Shown: positions 27,463 through 37,139 of the stretch, in pieces
Layout: every line of letters starts with the position of its first letter
Position numbering within the stretch: the first letter of the stretch is position 1
DNA from: Marinobacter subterrani
GTDB lineage: Bacteria > Pseudomonadota > Gammaproteobacteria > Pseudomonadales > Oleiphilaceae
Assembly: GCF_001045555.1 (NCBI RefSeq)
Contig: NZ_LFBU01000001.1
Span: 1,488,001-1,552,000 of the forward strand
Length of the DNA: 64,000 bases
Direction: 5' to 3'
Translations under genes and position numbers: made by a program
The notes under the pieces: generated by a model
What the model was told of the DNA's origin: nothing
The model's database searches: none
What the model saw: the letters and a program-made list of their open reading frames with translations, nothing else

Positions 27463-28523
27463 TCAAACAGACGTAACTGGGTAACCGGTGCGTCATCGTT
27501 ACGAAAACGCACGCCCAGCCCCAGCAATCGTACCGGTCTTTCCCGGTTAGTCACCAGCTCGGCAAGCAACGGCCGATAATCTTCCAGGGCAGGTTCCCGA
27601 ATATGCTCGCGCACCCGCTCCAGGGTGTGCGTGGAAAAGTCGCTATATCGGATCTTGATAAACAGCTTGTGGATGGGCTTCTGTCTCGCCTTGCGGGATA
27701 GCCGCAGATTCAGGTCAGCCACCAGGGAAGCCATGACCGTCTCGCACGCCGCCATATCCGGCAGATCCTGGGAAAAGGTCTTTTCCACACTGACCGACTT
27801 GGCGATCCGCGACACCACCACCGGCCGCTCATCCCGGCCATGGGCCATTTCATGCAGGCGATAGCCCTGTTTGCCGAAACGATCGATCAGAATCTCCGCC
27901 CCGAGCGCCTGCATATCACCGCAGGTCTGAACCCCCAAAGCATGCAGTTTCGCTGCAGTCACCTGGCCGACCCCGAACAACTTTTCAACGGGGAGTTGCC
28001 GGACAAACCCTTCAACATCCTGCGGCCGGATCACAAACAGCCCGTCCGGCTTTTCCCAGTCGCTGGCAATCTTGGCCAGAAACTTGTTGGGGGCGACACC
28101 GGCCGAAATGGTAATGCCGACTTCCTGGCAAACCCGCTCCCGCAAGTGGCGAGCCATGAGGGTAGCGCTGCCCTTGTAGTCGGAAATGTCGGAGACATCG
28201 AGGAAAGCCTCATCCAGGGACAGGGGCTCGACCAGATCGGTCAGTTCCCTGAGTATCGCCATCACCTGCTGCGATACTGCCCGATACCGCGCCATATCCG
28301 GCGGCACGGTTACCAGCCCCGGGCACAGCCGCCGGGCCTCACTGCCCGGCATGGCGGAGCGAACCCCGAAGGCACGGGCCTTGTAGTTGCAGGTGGTTAC
28401 CACGCCCCGGCCACCGTCGCCACCCACCGCCAGCGGAACCTCGCGCAGGCTGGGGTCGTCCCGCATTTCCACTGCCGCGTAGAAGCAGTCACAATCCACA
28501 TGGATGATCTTGCGTTGTGGCAT
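27459..28523 (-). CDS. dinB: DNA polymerase IV (Y family)
   Basis: Error-prone translesion polymerase, 354 residues. N-terminal [17 protein letters not shown] contains the metal-binding Asp and the steric-gate region; [10 protein letters not shown] carries the catalytic Asp-Glu pair. The little-finger domain follows with [13 protein letters not shown]. The C-terminal end ([20 protein letters not shown]) resembles the beta-clamp binding tail (QLRLF). A LexA box lies 25 bases upstream of the ATG, so it is most likely SOS-induced. Confidence 0.96.
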   Translation of the reverse strand: MPQRKIIHVDCDCFYAAVEMRDDPSLREVPLAVGGDGGRGVVTTCNYKARAFGVRSAMPGSEARRLCPGLVTVPPDMARYRAVSQQVMAILRELTDLVEPLSLDEAFLDVSDISDYKGSATLMARHLRERVCQEVGITISAGVAPNKFLAKIASDWEKPDGLFVIRPQDVEGFVRQLPVEKLFGVGQVTAAKLHALGVQTCGDMQALGAEILIDRFGKQGYRLHEMAHGRDERPVVVSRIAKSVSVEKTFSQDLPDMAACETVMASLVADLNLRLSRKARQKPIHKLFIKIRYSDFSTHTLERVREHIREPALEDYRPLLAELVTNRERPVRLLGLGVRFRNDDAPVTQLRLFD

Positions 28524-28547
28524 AATCAGGGGGCTCGCGTCGGCATT

Positions 28548-28563
28548 CTGTACATTTATACAG
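28548..28563. promoter_or_regulatory. LexA (SOS) box for dinB
   Basis: CTG-N10-CAG with A/T-rich interior (TACATTTATA), matching the LexA operator consensus core CTGTATATATATACAG at 13 of 16 positions by eye. It is between dinB and the divergent DUF1244 gene and 25 bases from the dinB start codon. Confidence 0.85.
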
Positions 28564-28638
28564 CCTTGTATCTTAAGCTAACATGCAGAGAATGTCAGGA
28601 ACCCTGATCACCGGCGCACAATCCACTGCGAGGTCCCT

Positions 28639-28917
28639 ATGAGCAACCCGATTCCCGAATCAGAACGCACCGAAATTGAAGCTGCGGCATTCCGCTATCT
28701 GGTCAAGCACCTGCGCGACCATACCGACGTCCAGAACATCGACCTGATGAACCTGGCCGGTTTCTGCCGAAATTGCCTATCCAAATGGTACCGCGCCGAG
28801 GCCAGCGAGCGCGGCTTCGAGATTTCCGACCCGCAGGCCCGGGAAGAAATCTACGGCATGCCCTACGAAGACTGGAAAGCCCTCTACCAGACCGGCCCGA
28901 AGCAGGACCACAAGTAA
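28639..28917 (+). CDS. DUF1244 family protein
   Basis: A 92-residue soluble protein conserved in proteobacteria. Recognisable core: AAAFRYLVKHLRDHTDVQNIDLMNLAGFCRNCLSKWY with a CxxC pair (FCRNC), then GMPYEDWKALYQ. Known structures of the family are small helical dimers; no function is proven. Ribosome site GAGG upstream of ATG. It lies ahead of minC (103 bases) on the same strand. Confidence 0.88.
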   Translation: MSNPIPESERTEIEAAAFRYLVKHLRDHTDVQNIDLMNLAGFCRNCLSKWYRAEASERGFEISDPQAREEIYGMPYEDWKALYQTGPKQDHK

Positions 28918-29020
28918 TGACGGTCAACGCCGCCGGCTGGTCCGGCATCCGGTTTGACGGCGCTCCACTCCGGCAGCGTTCCAACCCATCTGATCACACC
29001 ACCAGGGAAGACACGCATTC

Positions 29021-29776
29021 ATGAGCGATACCGCCACCTCCGGGGTACAACAGGGTTTTCAGCTAAAAAGCGCCAGCGTATCCATGACCGCCCTGGAGCT
29101 CTATTATTTTGATGACCGGGAGTTCGAGGAAATCCTGCGCGACAAGATCAGCCAGGCACCGGGCTTCTTCAAGGACACCCCGCTAATCATCAGCCTGGAA
29201 AAGTACCAGGGGCTGGACAGCGAGCTCGATTTCTTCAAGATCATCGGTACCTGCCGACGCAACCATATCCACGTGATCGGTGTTCGCGGTGGCAATGACG
29301 ACCAGCGCCGGCTGGCCCGGGGCGCCGCACTGGCTCTCCTGCCCGGCAGCGGCCAGCGCGACCGGGCCCATGAAACCGACCAGCCCGCTGCTGCGGAGGC
29401 CGAAACCGCCCCCGCACCGTCGGCCAGTGCCGGTGACCCGCCCCCTGCGCGAATCATCAGCCAGCCGGTTCGCTCCGGCCAGCAAATCCACGCACCGGAA
29501 GGTGACCTGGTGATTCTGGCGCCGGTCCAGGCCGGGGCCGAAGTACTCGCGGCAGGCAATATTCACGTGTACGGTCCATTACGGGGCCGGGCCCTGGCAG
29601 GCATCCACGGGGCGGAGTCCGCAAGGATATTCTGCCAATCCCTTGAGGCAGAGCTTGTGTCCATTGCGGGACACTATAAAATCTCCGAGGATCTTCAGGA
29701 TAATGGCTGGAAAAGCGCTGTGCAGATCCAGCTCAGGGACGACCTGCTGGTGGTGACGCCACTGGACAAGGCCTGA
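29021..29776 (+). CDS. minC: Septum site-determining protein MinC
   Basis: Blocks FtsZ ring formation near the cell poles. 251 residues: the N-terminal FtsZ-binding domain (FQLKSASVSMTALELYYFD, residues 10-100), a Pro/Ala/Glu-rich linker (about 112-145), and the C-terminal beta-helix domain with QPVRSGQQIHAPEGDLVILAPVQAGAEVLAAGNIHVYGPLRGRALAG. This last motif is the MinD-binding signature. First gene of minCDE. Confidence 0.96.
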   Translation: MSDTATSGVQQGFQLKSASVSMTALELYYFDDREFEEILRDKISQAPGFFKDTPLIISLEKYQGLDSELDFFKIIGTCRRNHIHVIGVRGGNDDQRRLARGAALALLPGSGQRDRAHETDQPAAAEAETAPAPSASAGDPPPARIISQPVRSGQQIHAPEGDLVILAPVQAGAEVLAAGNIHVYGPLRGRALAGIHGAESARIFCQSLEAELVSIAGHYKISEDLQDNGWKSAVQIQLRDDLLVVTPLDKA

Positions 29777-29853
29777 TATTGGAGCGCAATACAATAACTT
29801 GACCGGATAATTCGGCAGACACGACGAATCCACCGAGAAACAGGAACAGAACC

Positions 29854-30666
29854 TTGGCTAGAATCATTGTCGTTACCTCAGGAAAGGGCGGCGTTGGCAA
29901 AACCACCACCAGCGCCTCGATCAGCACCGGCCTTGCCAAACGGGGCCACAAAACCGTTGTTATTGATTTTGACGTGGGCCTGCGCAACCTGGACCTGATC
30001 ATGAACTGCGAGCGTCGGGTAGTGTACGACTTCGTCAACGTGATCCAGGGCGAAGCCTCCCTGAACCAGGCCCTGATCCGGGACAAGCGCGTCAACACGC
30101 TGTATATCCTTCCCGCGTCCCAGACCCGGGAAAAGGAAGCGCTTACCAAGGAAGGCGTCGAAAAAGTCATTAACGAGTTGTCCGAGACCTTCGACTACAT
30201 CGTCTGCGATTCTCCCGCCGGCATTGAACATGGCGCCATGATGGCCCTGTACTACGCGGACGAAGCCGTGGTGGTCACCAATCCGGAAGTATCCTCGGTA
30301 CGGGATTCGGATCGCATTCTGGGCATCTTGCAGAGCAAATCCCGGCGGGCCGAGATGAGCCAGGACCCGGTCAAGGAGCACCTCCTGCTCACCCGCTACA
30401 ACCCTTCACGGGTAGAGAAAGGCGAAATGCTGTCGGTGGCCGACGTTGAGGAAATTCTCGCCATCCCACTGCTCGGGGTTATCCCGGAAAGCCAGATTGT
30501 GCTGAACGCCTCCAACCAGGGCGTGCCGGTGATTCTGGAGGAAGACAGCGACGCCGGCCAGGCATACGATGACGCGGTCGCACGGCTGCTGGGCGAGGAG
30601 CGGGAACACCGCTTCATGACCTCCCAGAAGAAGGGCTTTTTCTCACGGATGTTCAAGGGAGGCTAA
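29854..30666 (+). CDS. minD: Septum site-determining ATPase MinD
   Basis: Membrane-associated ATPase that recruits MinC and is driven off by MinE. 270 residues with deviant Walker A GKGGVGKTTTSA (about 10-21), DFDVGLRNLDLIMNCERRV, and the C-terminal amphipathic membrane-targeting helix KKGFFSRMFKGG. Start is TTG at 29854 (LARIIVV); no ATG is suitably placed and the frame upstream does not match the family. MinE starts 4 bases after the stop. Confidence 0.97.
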   Translation: MARIIVVTSGKGGVGKTTTSASISTGLAKRGHKTVVIDFDVGLRNLDLIMNCERRVVYDFVNVIQGEASLNQALIRDKRVNTLYILPASQTREKEALTKEGVEKVINELSETFDYIVCDSPAGIEHGAMMALYYADEAVVVTNPEVSSVRDSDRILGILQSKSRRAEMSQDPVKEHLLLTRYNPSRVEKGEMLSVADVEEILAIPLLGVIPESQIVLNASNQGVPVILEEDSDAGQAYDDAVARLLGEEREHRFMTSQKKGFFSRMFKGG

Positions 30667-30669
30667 GGG

Positions 30670-30924
30670 ATGAGTTTCCTGGATTACTTCAAAGGCAAAA
30701 AGAGCAAAAACACGGCCAATGTGGCCAAAGAACGGCTCCAGATCATTGTCGCCCACGAACGGGGTCAGCGGGACCAGCCGGACTACCTGCCACAGCTGCA
30801 ACAGGAACTGCTGGCGGTTATCCGCAAGTATGTCCAGATCAGCGACGACATGGTTCAGGTAGAAGTCGACCGGAATGAAAGCTGTTCCGTACTGGAACTG
30901 AACGTCACGCTTCCCGAACGATAA
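30670..30924 (+). CDS. minE: Cell division topological specificity factor MinE
   Basis: 84-residue activator of MinD ATPase. Typical N-terminal amphipathic membrane helix ([16 protein letters not shown]), the MinD-contact segment [13 protein letters not shown], and the C-terminal dimer domain. Starts 4 bases after minD with GGCTAAGGG forming its ribosome site. Confidence 0.97.
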   Translation: MSFLDYFKGKKSKNTANVAKERLQIIVAHERGQRDQPDYLPQLQQELLAVIRKYVQISDDMVQVEVDRNESCSVLELNVTLPER

Positions 30925-30932
30925 CCACGAAC

Positions 30933-30958
30933 GCCTGCCCCTCCCGGGGCAGGCTTTT
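30933..30958 (+). terminator. Terminator of the minCDE operon
   Basis: Perfect 9-bp stem GCCTGCCCC/GGGGCAGGC with TCCC loop, followed by TTTT. It begins 9 bases after the minE stop. Confidence 0.9.
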
Positions 30959-31081
30959 GCCCGTCATCAGCGCCCCCCGATCAACAAGCCGTTACCTGGT
31001 TCACAATCCCCCGCTTCCATCGCCAAGCCAAGCTGAGCCTCATGCTAGACTCGGCCCACCATCATCAAGGAAGTGTGCGTT

Positions 31082-31816
31082 ATGAGAGAGACCAGAGCCC
31101 ACGGCACTGCGGGCCGGGCGTCTGCTATCAGAGGGCTGGCATGGGTATGTCTGATTTCTGCACTGGCCGCTTCTGCCCGGGCCGAACTGCCGGCGGAAAA
31201 TGACAACGCCTGGACACTGCGCAAGGAAGACGGCCAGATCCGTGTCTATACCATCGATCAGCCCGGCTCCAGCTTCAAGGCCTTCAAGGCCGTCGGCGTG
31301 ATCGATGCCCCCATCGAAAACCTGATGGCAGTAATGATCAACCCCGGTTCCTGTGTTGAATGGGTCTACAACTGCACCGAGTCCCGCGTCCTGGGTGAAG
31401 GTGGCTTCCACGACCGGTATGCCTATTCGGTCAATGACATGCCCTGGCCGGTTACGGACCGGGACTACGTGTTGCGCATCCGCACCCGGGGTGACCAGTC
31501 GTCCGGAGAAGTGGTCATGGATCTCAACGCCACGCCGAACAAGCTGGCGGCAAATGAGGATCGGGTCCGGGTCGACCGCTCCGACACCCTGTACCGGTTC
31601 ACGCCCGAGGGCGACAGCACCCGGATGGTCTGGGTCCAGCATACCGACCCCAACGGGTCACTGCCCGGCTGGCTGGTGAACTCCCTGCTGGTGGACATTC
31701 CCGTGCGCTCCATGCAGGCACTGGAGCGGGTCGCCAATTTTGAGAAGTACCAGGGATACGAGCTGATCTACGGCCAACAGGGCGAGCTGGTCGGGGTAGA
31801 CCGGCGAAAACCCTGA
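31082..31816 (+). CDS. Exported START-domain protein
   Basis: 244 residues. The first 35 residues form a signal peptide (GLAWVCLISALAASARAE). The mature protein matches the START lipid-binding fold: WTLRKEDGQIRVYTIDQPGSSFKAFKAVGVIDAP near its start, DMPWPVTDRDYV in the middle, and the C-terminal helix LLVDIPVRSMQALERVANFEKY. Bacterial START proteins with signal peptides are expected to bind lipid in the periplasm, but no ligand is known. ATG at 31082 is chosen over GTG at 31073 because AAGGAAG is too close to the latter. Confidence 0.8.
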   Translation: MRETRAHGTAGRASAIRGLAWVCLISALAASARAELPAENDNAWTLRKEDGQIRVYTIDQPGSSFKAFKAVGVIDAPIENLMAVMINPGSCVEWVYNCTESRVLGEGGFHDRYAYSVNDMPWPVTDRDYVLRIRTRGDQSSGEVVMDLNATPNKLAANEDRVRVDRSDTLYRFTPEGDSTRMVWVQHTDPNGSLPGWLVNSLLVDIPVRSMQALERVANFEKYQGYELIYGQQGELVGVDRRKP

Positions 31817-31899
31817 GCCAAGGTACTCCGGAAAGGATGACGCCCGATGCATCACACGCTAAGCTGCATGCAGGGACTTCAACAGGCAGGCACCGTTTA

Positions 31900-32391
31900 A
31901 TGACCGTTCTCGCTTACGAGATCATGACTCCAAGCATCAAGGCCGTTCCACAATCCTGGACCATGGATCGGCTCGCCCGCTTCCTCACCGACAACGAAAT
32001 AACCGGCAGTCCCGTTACTGACGATGACGGCGAGATTGTCGGCATTGCCACCCTGAAAGACATCACCGAGTTCCGGTGGAATGCCACCCGCTCCGATGCC
32101 GACCGGCACCTGACACCGGAAGAACACGAGGCAGCCCGCCACCTGCGCATGGTTCTCTTTGAAGAAATGGGCAAGGTACCGGTGGAAGTGCGGGATATCA
32201 TGACGCCCATCGTTTTATCGGTTGACGAGACGACGCCCGTGCGCGACATTGCGAATATCATGATGCGCGAACACCTGCACCGGATCTTTGTCACCAGCGA
32301 CTCAAAAATCACCGGCATCATAACCACTTACGATATGCTGAAAGTGATCTCGGATAAGGAGCTCACGCAACGCTGTGCCCGTAACGACTGA
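31900..32391 (+). CDS. Two-CBS-domain protein
   Basis: 163-residue soluble protein made almost only of a Bateman pair: CBS1 (IMTPSIKAVPQSWTMDRLARFLTDN, then GSPVTDDDGEIVGIATLKDI) and CBS2 (VRDIMTPIVLSVDETTPVRDIANIM, then RIFVTSDSKITGIITTYDM). Such modules bind adenosyl nucleotides and regulate partners. No partner is fused. ATG at 31900 gives the best N terminus; an in-frame ATG at 31837 sits against a purine run and would add 21 unusual residues. The PhoH gene follows 24 bases downstream. Confidence 0.82.
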   Translation: MTVLAYEIMTPSIKAVPQSWTMDRLARFLTDNEITGSPVTDDDGEIVGIATLKDITEFRWNATRSDADRHLTPEEHEAARHLRMVLFEEMGKVPVEVRDIMTPIVLSVDETTPVRDIANIMMREHLHRIFVTSDSKITGIITTYDMLKVISDKELTQRCARND

Positions 32392-32415
32392 GCCACCAGA
32401 GAGGTAGCGCCACCT

Positions 32416-33801
32416 ATGCCCAGAGCATCGCAAGCTCGCAGAAAGATGTACGTCCTCGACACCAACGTCCTGATTCACGACCCGAACGCCCTCCTGAACT
32501 TTGAAGAACACGATGTCATCATCCCGATGACGGTCCTCGAAGAACTCGACAGTCTCAAAACCGGCAAACAGGCCGTGGCCGCCGACTGCCGGCAGGCCAT
32601 CCGTAACATCGACAAACTGCTGGGCGATGCCAGTCCGAAGGAAATCGAGAAAGGCGTGCCCATCGTTCGGGGCAAGAAGGCCGCCCCCCTGGGCAGTCTG
32701 TCGATTCTGATGAGCACGGAGCAGACCGGCGACCACTCTCTCCCCGAGCATCTTAACGACAACAAGATCATCAACACCCTGGCCGCTTTGCAGAACCGGC
32801 ACAAGTCCCGGGACATCATCCTGGTGTCCAAGGACATCAATATGCGCCTGAAGGCCCGGGGCTTCGGGGTGGAAGCCCAGGACTACCACAACGATCAACT
32901 GCTCGACGATATTGATTTGCTACCCAAGGGCTACCGGGAATTCCCGAATTCGTTCTGGGATACCATTGAGAAGGTTGAAACCGTCCAGAGGGAAGGCAGC
33001 ACCGAGCACATTCTGAAACGCGAGGGCGACCTGGCCAGGCTCAATATCAACGAGTTCGTCGTGGACGAGCTAGGCTTTGTCGGCAAGGTGGTCGACCTGA
33101 GCGACACCCAGATCGTGATCAAGGATCTGCACCAGCATGACCTTATGAATGAAGAGGTCTGGGGCCTGGTACCCCGTGACATTTACCAGGCCATGGCCCT
33201 GAATCTGTTGCTGGACCCGGACATCCACCTGGTCAACCTCACCGGTTCCGCCGGCTCGGGCAAGACGATCCTGGCTCTGGCTGCCTGCATCGAAATGACC
33301 GTGGCCAGCAAACTGTACAAGCGCATCATCGCCACCCGCTCCACCCAGGGGCTGGATGAAGACATCGGTTTCCTGCCCGGCACCGAAGCAGAGAAAATGG
33401 AGCCCTGGCTCGGGGCCATCGTCGATAACCTGGAAGCGCTGCACGAAGACGATGAGAACATGACCGCCAGCGTGGACTACATCCTCAGCAAGGTGCCGCT
33501 GCACTTCAAATCGATGAACTACATCCGCGGCCGCAGTTTCCAGCACAGCCTGATCATCATCGATGAATCCCAGAACCTGACGCCACACCAGATCAAGACC
33601 ATCATTACCCGCGCCGGCAACGGCTCCAAGGTGATCTGCCTGGGCAACCTGGCGCAGATCGACACTCCCTACCTGAGCGCCCTGAGCTCCGGCCTGACCT
33701 ACATGACCGAACGCTTCAAGGGTTTCCGCCATGGTGGCCACATCCATCTGCAGGGTGTGCCGCGCTCGGTTCTGGCCGAGTTTGCTGAAGCAAACCTGTA
33801 A
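32416..33801 (+). CDS. PIN-PhoH fusion ATPase (PhoH2-like)
   Basis: 461 residues. The N-terminal PIN ribonuclease-like domain (KMYVLDTNVLIHDPNALLNFEEHDVIIPMTVLEELD) carries the acidic Asp and Glu residues; DLGF-type VSKDINMRLKARG completes it. The C-terminal PhoH P-loop domain has GSAGSGKTILALAAC (Walker A) and IIDESQNLTPHQIKT (Walker B). PhoH2 proteins of other bacteria couple RNA unwinding with cleavage. Despite the name, I see no Pho box near it. Substrate RNA unknown. Confidence 0.88.
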   Translation: MPRASQARRKMYVLDTNVLIHDPNALLNFEEHDVIIPMTVLEELDSLKTGKQAVAADCRQAIRNIDKLLGDASPKEIEKGVPIVRGKKAAPLGSLSILMSTEQTGDHSLPEHLNDNKIINTLAALQNRHKSRDIILVSKDINMRLKARGFGVEAQDYHNDQLLDDIDLLPKGYREFPNSFWDTIEKVETVQREGSTEHILKREGDLARLNINEFVVDELGFVGKVVDLSDTQIVIKDLHQHDLMNEEVWGLVPRDIYQAMALNLLLDPDIHLVNLTGSAGSGKTILALAACIEMTVASKLYKRIIATRSTQGLDEDIGFLPGTEAEKMEPWLGAIVDNLEALHEDDENMTASVDYILSKVPLHFKSMNYIRGRSFQHSLIIIDESQNLTPHQIKTIITRAGNGSKVICLGNLAQIDTPYLSALSSGLTYMTERFKGFRHGGHIHLQGVPRSVLAEFAEANL

Positions 33802-33814
33802 TCGGAGGTTGGTG

Positions 33815-33845
33815 AAAAAGGGGTCAGAACCTCGGTTCTGACCCC
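33815..33845 (-). terminator. Perfect hairpin, terminator for the dctB-dctD operon
   Basis: 11-bp perfect stem GGGGTCAGAAC/GTTCTGACCCC with CTCG loop. On the minus strand the stem is followed by five T. It sits 14 bases after the PhoH stop and 40 bases after the dctD stop, so it may stop both strands. The GGGGTCAGA arm recurs as an intergenic hairpin in many proteobacteria. Confidence 0.75.
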
Positions 33846-33884
33846 GTCTTCAGGCAGGCTGGAATCTGGCGCGTACTCCAGGGG

Positions 33885-35237
33885 TCAGTCCTTGAACTGC
33901 GCCTTGTCCAGGCCATGCTTGCGCATCTTGTCGTACAGGGTCTTGCGGGCGATGCCGAGCTGCACCATGGTGTCCTTGATGCTGCCATGGCAGGTGTTCA
34001 GGGCGTTGACAATGGCAGAACGCTCGAACCCGTCCATCATCTCGCCCAGGGTCTGGCGACCGGCCACGCTGGCGGTGTCGTTTGGCTCGTTCTCGCTCAG
34101 GGCGGCGGGCCCGAGCAGGACATAACGCTCGGCCAGATTCCTCAGTTCCCGGACATTACCGGGCCAGGAGTGCTGCATCAGGCGGGCCGCCTGCCCGGCA
34201 TCCAGGGGAATACTCTCCCGGTCGTACCGGGCGGCGGCGATCAGGACAAAATGGTGAAACAGCACCGGAATATCGTCCTTGCGTTCCCGTAACGGCGGGA
34301 TATCCACCTTTACCACGTTCAGCCGGTAGTACAGGTCGGAGCGGAACTCGCCGTCATCGCTGAGTTTTTTCAGATCCGCCTTGGTGGCGGCGATAATACG
34401 CACATCCACTTCCTGCACCTGATTGCTGCCCAGGCGCTCCACCCGCTGCTCCTCCAGCACGCGCAGCAGCTTGACCTGCAGCGCCATGGGCATGCTTTCC
34501 ACTTCGTCCAGGAACAGCGTCCCCTTGTGGGCATGCTCAATCTTGCCGATCCGGCGCTTGTCCGCACCGGTAAAGGCGCCCGCCTCATGGCCGAACAGCT
34601 CACTCTCGATCAGGTTCTCGGGCACAGCACCACAGTTAATGGCGACAAAGTTGTGCGCACTCCGGGCGCTGTTCTCGTGGATATAGCGGGCCAGCGCATC
34701 CTTACCGGAGCCGGTCTCCCCGTGCAGAAGAATGTTGGCGGAAATATCCAGGAGCGGATCAATGGTCGCCATCACTTTCTGCATTGATGGCGAATCCCCC
34801 AGAATCCGCGGCCCGGGCCTGGCCAGGTGCCGCAGCTGGGCTTTCAGCCTACGGTTCTCCAGAGCCAGATGGCGCTTTTCCAGGGCATGCCGGAGCAGCT
34901 CGATCAGTTCGTCCTGATCAAAAGGCTTCTCGATAAAATCGTAGGCACCCTGCTGCATGGCGGTGACCGCGGTGCTGATATCCCCCTGGCCAGTCAGGAT
35001 AATCACCGGAATGGTCTCATCCATGGCACGGATCCGCTCCAGCATCTGCAGGCCGGTCATCTCTGGCATGTTGTAGTCACAGAGCACCACCCCGTCGTAA
35101 TCGGCGCTGATGCGCTTCAGGGCGGACGGGCCATCTTCAAAACAGCTGACCGGCAACTCTTCCAGAGTCAGGGTCTGGGCAATGGCCTGCCTGATATGGG
35201 GGTCATCATCGACAAAAATTACCGAGGGTTCTGTCAT
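33885..35237 (-). CDS. dctD: Sigma-54-dependent response regulator, DctD-like
   Basis: 450-residue NtrC-family activator. Receiver domain about 1-120 (IFVDDDPHIRQAIAQTL, phospho-Asp in VVLCDYNMPEMTG). AAA+ domain with Walker A GETGSGKDALARY and the sigma-54 contact motif GAFTGA in HEAGAFTGADKR, then VDVRIIAATKADL. The C-terminal Fis-type helix-turn-helix ends IKDTMVQLGIARKTLYDKMRKHG. Its ATG overlaps dctB by 4 bases. The likely target is the TAXI-TRAP operon, which has a -24/-12 type element. By analogy with DctD it responds to transported dicarboxylates, but the ligand here is not proven. Confidence 0.88.
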   Translation of the reverse strand: MTEPSVIFVDDDPHIRQAIAQTLTLEELPVSCFEDGPSALKRISADYDGVVLCDYNMPEMTGLQMLERIRAMDETIPVIILTGQGDISTAVTAMQQGAYDFIEKPFDQDELIELLRHALEKRHLALENRRLKAQLRHLARPGPRILGDSPSMQKVMATIDPLLDISANILLHGETGSGKDALARYIHENSARSAHNFVAINCGAVPENLIESELFGHEAGAFTGADKRRIGKIEHAHKGTLFLDEVESMPMALQVKLLRVLEEQRVERLGSNQVQEVDVRIIAATKADLKKLSDDGEFRSDLYYRLNVVKVDIPPLRERKDDIPVLFHHFVLIAAARYDRESIPLDAGQAARLMQHSWPGNVRELRNLAERYVLLGPAALSENEPNDTASVAGRQTLGEMMDGFERSAIVNALNTCHGSIKDTMVQLGIARKTLYDKMRKHGLDKAQFKD

Positions 35238-37048
35238 TCCGTGGCCTCCCGCTTTTTAAGCGTCAATACGAATTCGGCACCCGGGCCGTCCAGCCGGTTC
35301 CGGCCGGTGAGAGTACCGCCAAGAGCATCGACAATCTGGCGGGAAATGGACAATCCCAGCCCGAGACCCTGCTTGACCGATTTGGTGGTAAAAAAGGGCT
35401 CAAAAATCTGCTCCGTATTGCCCTGCAGGCCTGGCCCGTTATCCCGCACCAGACACTTCCAGAACGCATCGGTTTGCTCAATATCAATGAGTATCTGCGG
35501 CTGCGCCACATCCTCCACCGCCTGCACCGCATTGGCCAGCAGATTCACCATCACCTGCTCGATACGGATCAGGTCACCGTGACACAGCGCGGGACGCTCG
35601 GGACGGTGCCACTGCATATCAATATCCGAGCTGGCCTGCTGGGCCGTAATGATCTTGAGCGAGGCGTCGACCGGCAGCCGCAAGTCGACGACTGCCGGCG
35701 GCCCCTCGGATTTGCGGGCAAACACCTTGAACTGGCGCGTGAGCTCGGCCATCTTGTCGCACAACTGGACAATCTCCGAGAGGTTGGCATCCACCATGTC
35801 GTCCGCGCCCTTCTCCAGGAACCGGCGGCTGTTTCTGGCGTAGGTCTGAATGGCGGTCAGTGGCTGGTTCATCTCGTGGTTCAGCCCGGCCGACATCTGC
35901 CCCAGCACCGCCAGTTTGGCGGCCTGGATCAGCTCCTGCTGGGTTTCGCGGAGCTCGTTCTGGGTACGCTCCCGCTCCCGTATCTCTTCCAGGAGCTGCC
36001 GGTTCGAACTCTCCAGGTCTGCGGTTCTCTCGGCCACCCGCCGCTCCAGCTGCTCTCCCCGCAACGCAAGTTCCGCTTCCCGGCGATAGCGTTCACGCAG
36101 ATACAGCCAGGTCAGTAACCCACCGAAAAACAGGGCCGCGCCACCCAGCACAAAGGCAAGGCGCGTCCAGAGAACCGACCGAGTACTGACCATAACCTGC
36201 AGGGTCCAGTCCAGCCTGGGCAAGGCGGTACGGACGCTCAGGTACTCCATCCCGTTACCGTTGCCCAGGAGCCGTATTTTCTCAGACTGCTCAGACACGC
36301 CCAACGGGCTGCCGAGCTTTTGCATCGGGATAGGCGCAAGATCCCGCCCCGGATATCGCTGATGTGATTCCGCCTCCGGCGTGACGCCCGAATCCGGCTC
36401 AAAATCACGGTAAAGCCAGCCTGGCTCACTGGCCAGAAAGCTGATGCCCGCCTTATCCAGCACCACCATTTCCGCTTCACTGAGCGAAGCGGGTCGATGC
36501 CACTGGGATTCCAGCTCGTGCACCAGAACCTTCACGACAATAACACCCAGCAATGTGCCGCGGCTGTCCAGTATAGGGTGGGAAAAATACAGCCCGCGTT
36601 CACGGGACATCAGCCCCAGGGCGAAATAAATGGCCGAATCCCTGGATTCCACGGCCTCATAGAAGTAGGGGCGAAACGCATAGTTGCTACCAACAAAACT
36701 GTCCTCCTGCTGGTAGTTGTTGGCTGCGATGGTCAGGCCGTTCACATCAATCAGGTAGACATCGGAACTGCCAACGATGGTGGCCATCCGCTGCATCTCT
36801 TCGTTGGCCTGCAGAATGACTCCCGGCGCATCCGGGTTTTCCAGAGCTTTCTCGAGCAGCGGGTGCTCGGCCATCAGCTCAGGGATCGGAAGGTATCGAT
36901 TCAGCTCGTTGGCGACGAGCTGGCGGTAGCGGAAAGACTCCTCGAGGCTTTCCTGTTCTACCTGCCGGTAACCGGCCCAGCCGCCCAGTGCCCAGGACAC
37001 CAGGAGGGTAAGGCCGAAAACCAGAAAGGCTGCAATCCTGAAGGACAT
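35234..37048 (-). CDS. dctB: Sensor histidine kinase, DctB-like
   Basis: 604-residue membrane kinase, cognate partner of the DctD-like regulator. Two membrane helices (about 5-25 and 290-312) flank a periplasmic PDC/dCACHE sensing domain (FVGSNYAFRPYFYEAVESRD, YFALGLMSRERGLYFSHPI), the type that binds C4-dicarboxylates in DctB. A coiled coil (ADLESSNRQLLEEIRERERTQ) leads to the His box GQMSAGLNHEMNQPLTAIQTYA and HATPase with LGLGLSISRQIVDALGG. First gene of the operon; 91 bases separate it from the TRAP permease stop. Confidence 0.88.
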   Translation of the reverse strand: MSFRIAAFLVFGLTLLVSWALGGWAGYRQVEQESLEESFRYRQLVANELNRYLPIPELMAEHPLLEKALENPDAPGVILQANEEMQRMATIVGSSDVYLIDVNGLTIAANNYQQEDSFVGSNYAFRPYFYEAVESRDSAIYFALGLMSRERGLYFSHPILDSRGTLLGVIVVKVLVHELESQWHRPASLSEAEMVVLDKAGISFLASEPGWLYRDFEPDSGVTPEAESHQRYPGRDLAPIPMQKLGSPLGVSEQSEKIRLLGNGNGMEYLSVRTALPRLDWTLQVMVSTRSVLWTRLAFVLGGAALFFGGLLTWLYLRERYRREAELALRGEQLERRVAERTADLESSNRQLLEEIRERERTQNELRETQQELIQAAKLAVLGQMSAGLNHEMNQPLTAIQTYARNSRRFLEKGADDMVDANLSEIVQLCDKMAELTRQFKVFARKSEGPPAVVDLRLPVDASLKIITAQQASSDIDMQWHRPERPALCHGDLIRIEQVMVNLLANAVQAVEDVAQPQILIDIEQTDAFWKCLVRDNGPGLQGNTEQIFEPFFTTKSVKQGLGLGLSISRQIVDALGGTLTGRNRLDGPGAEFVLTLKKREATE

Positions 37049-37139
37049 AAATCCCGGTTCCTGACAAAATCGCTAGGGTAGCGCCCGGAACCGGGCAGAA
37101 CAACCACGCCTTGACGCGGCTGCCCTGCCCTTCAATGGA

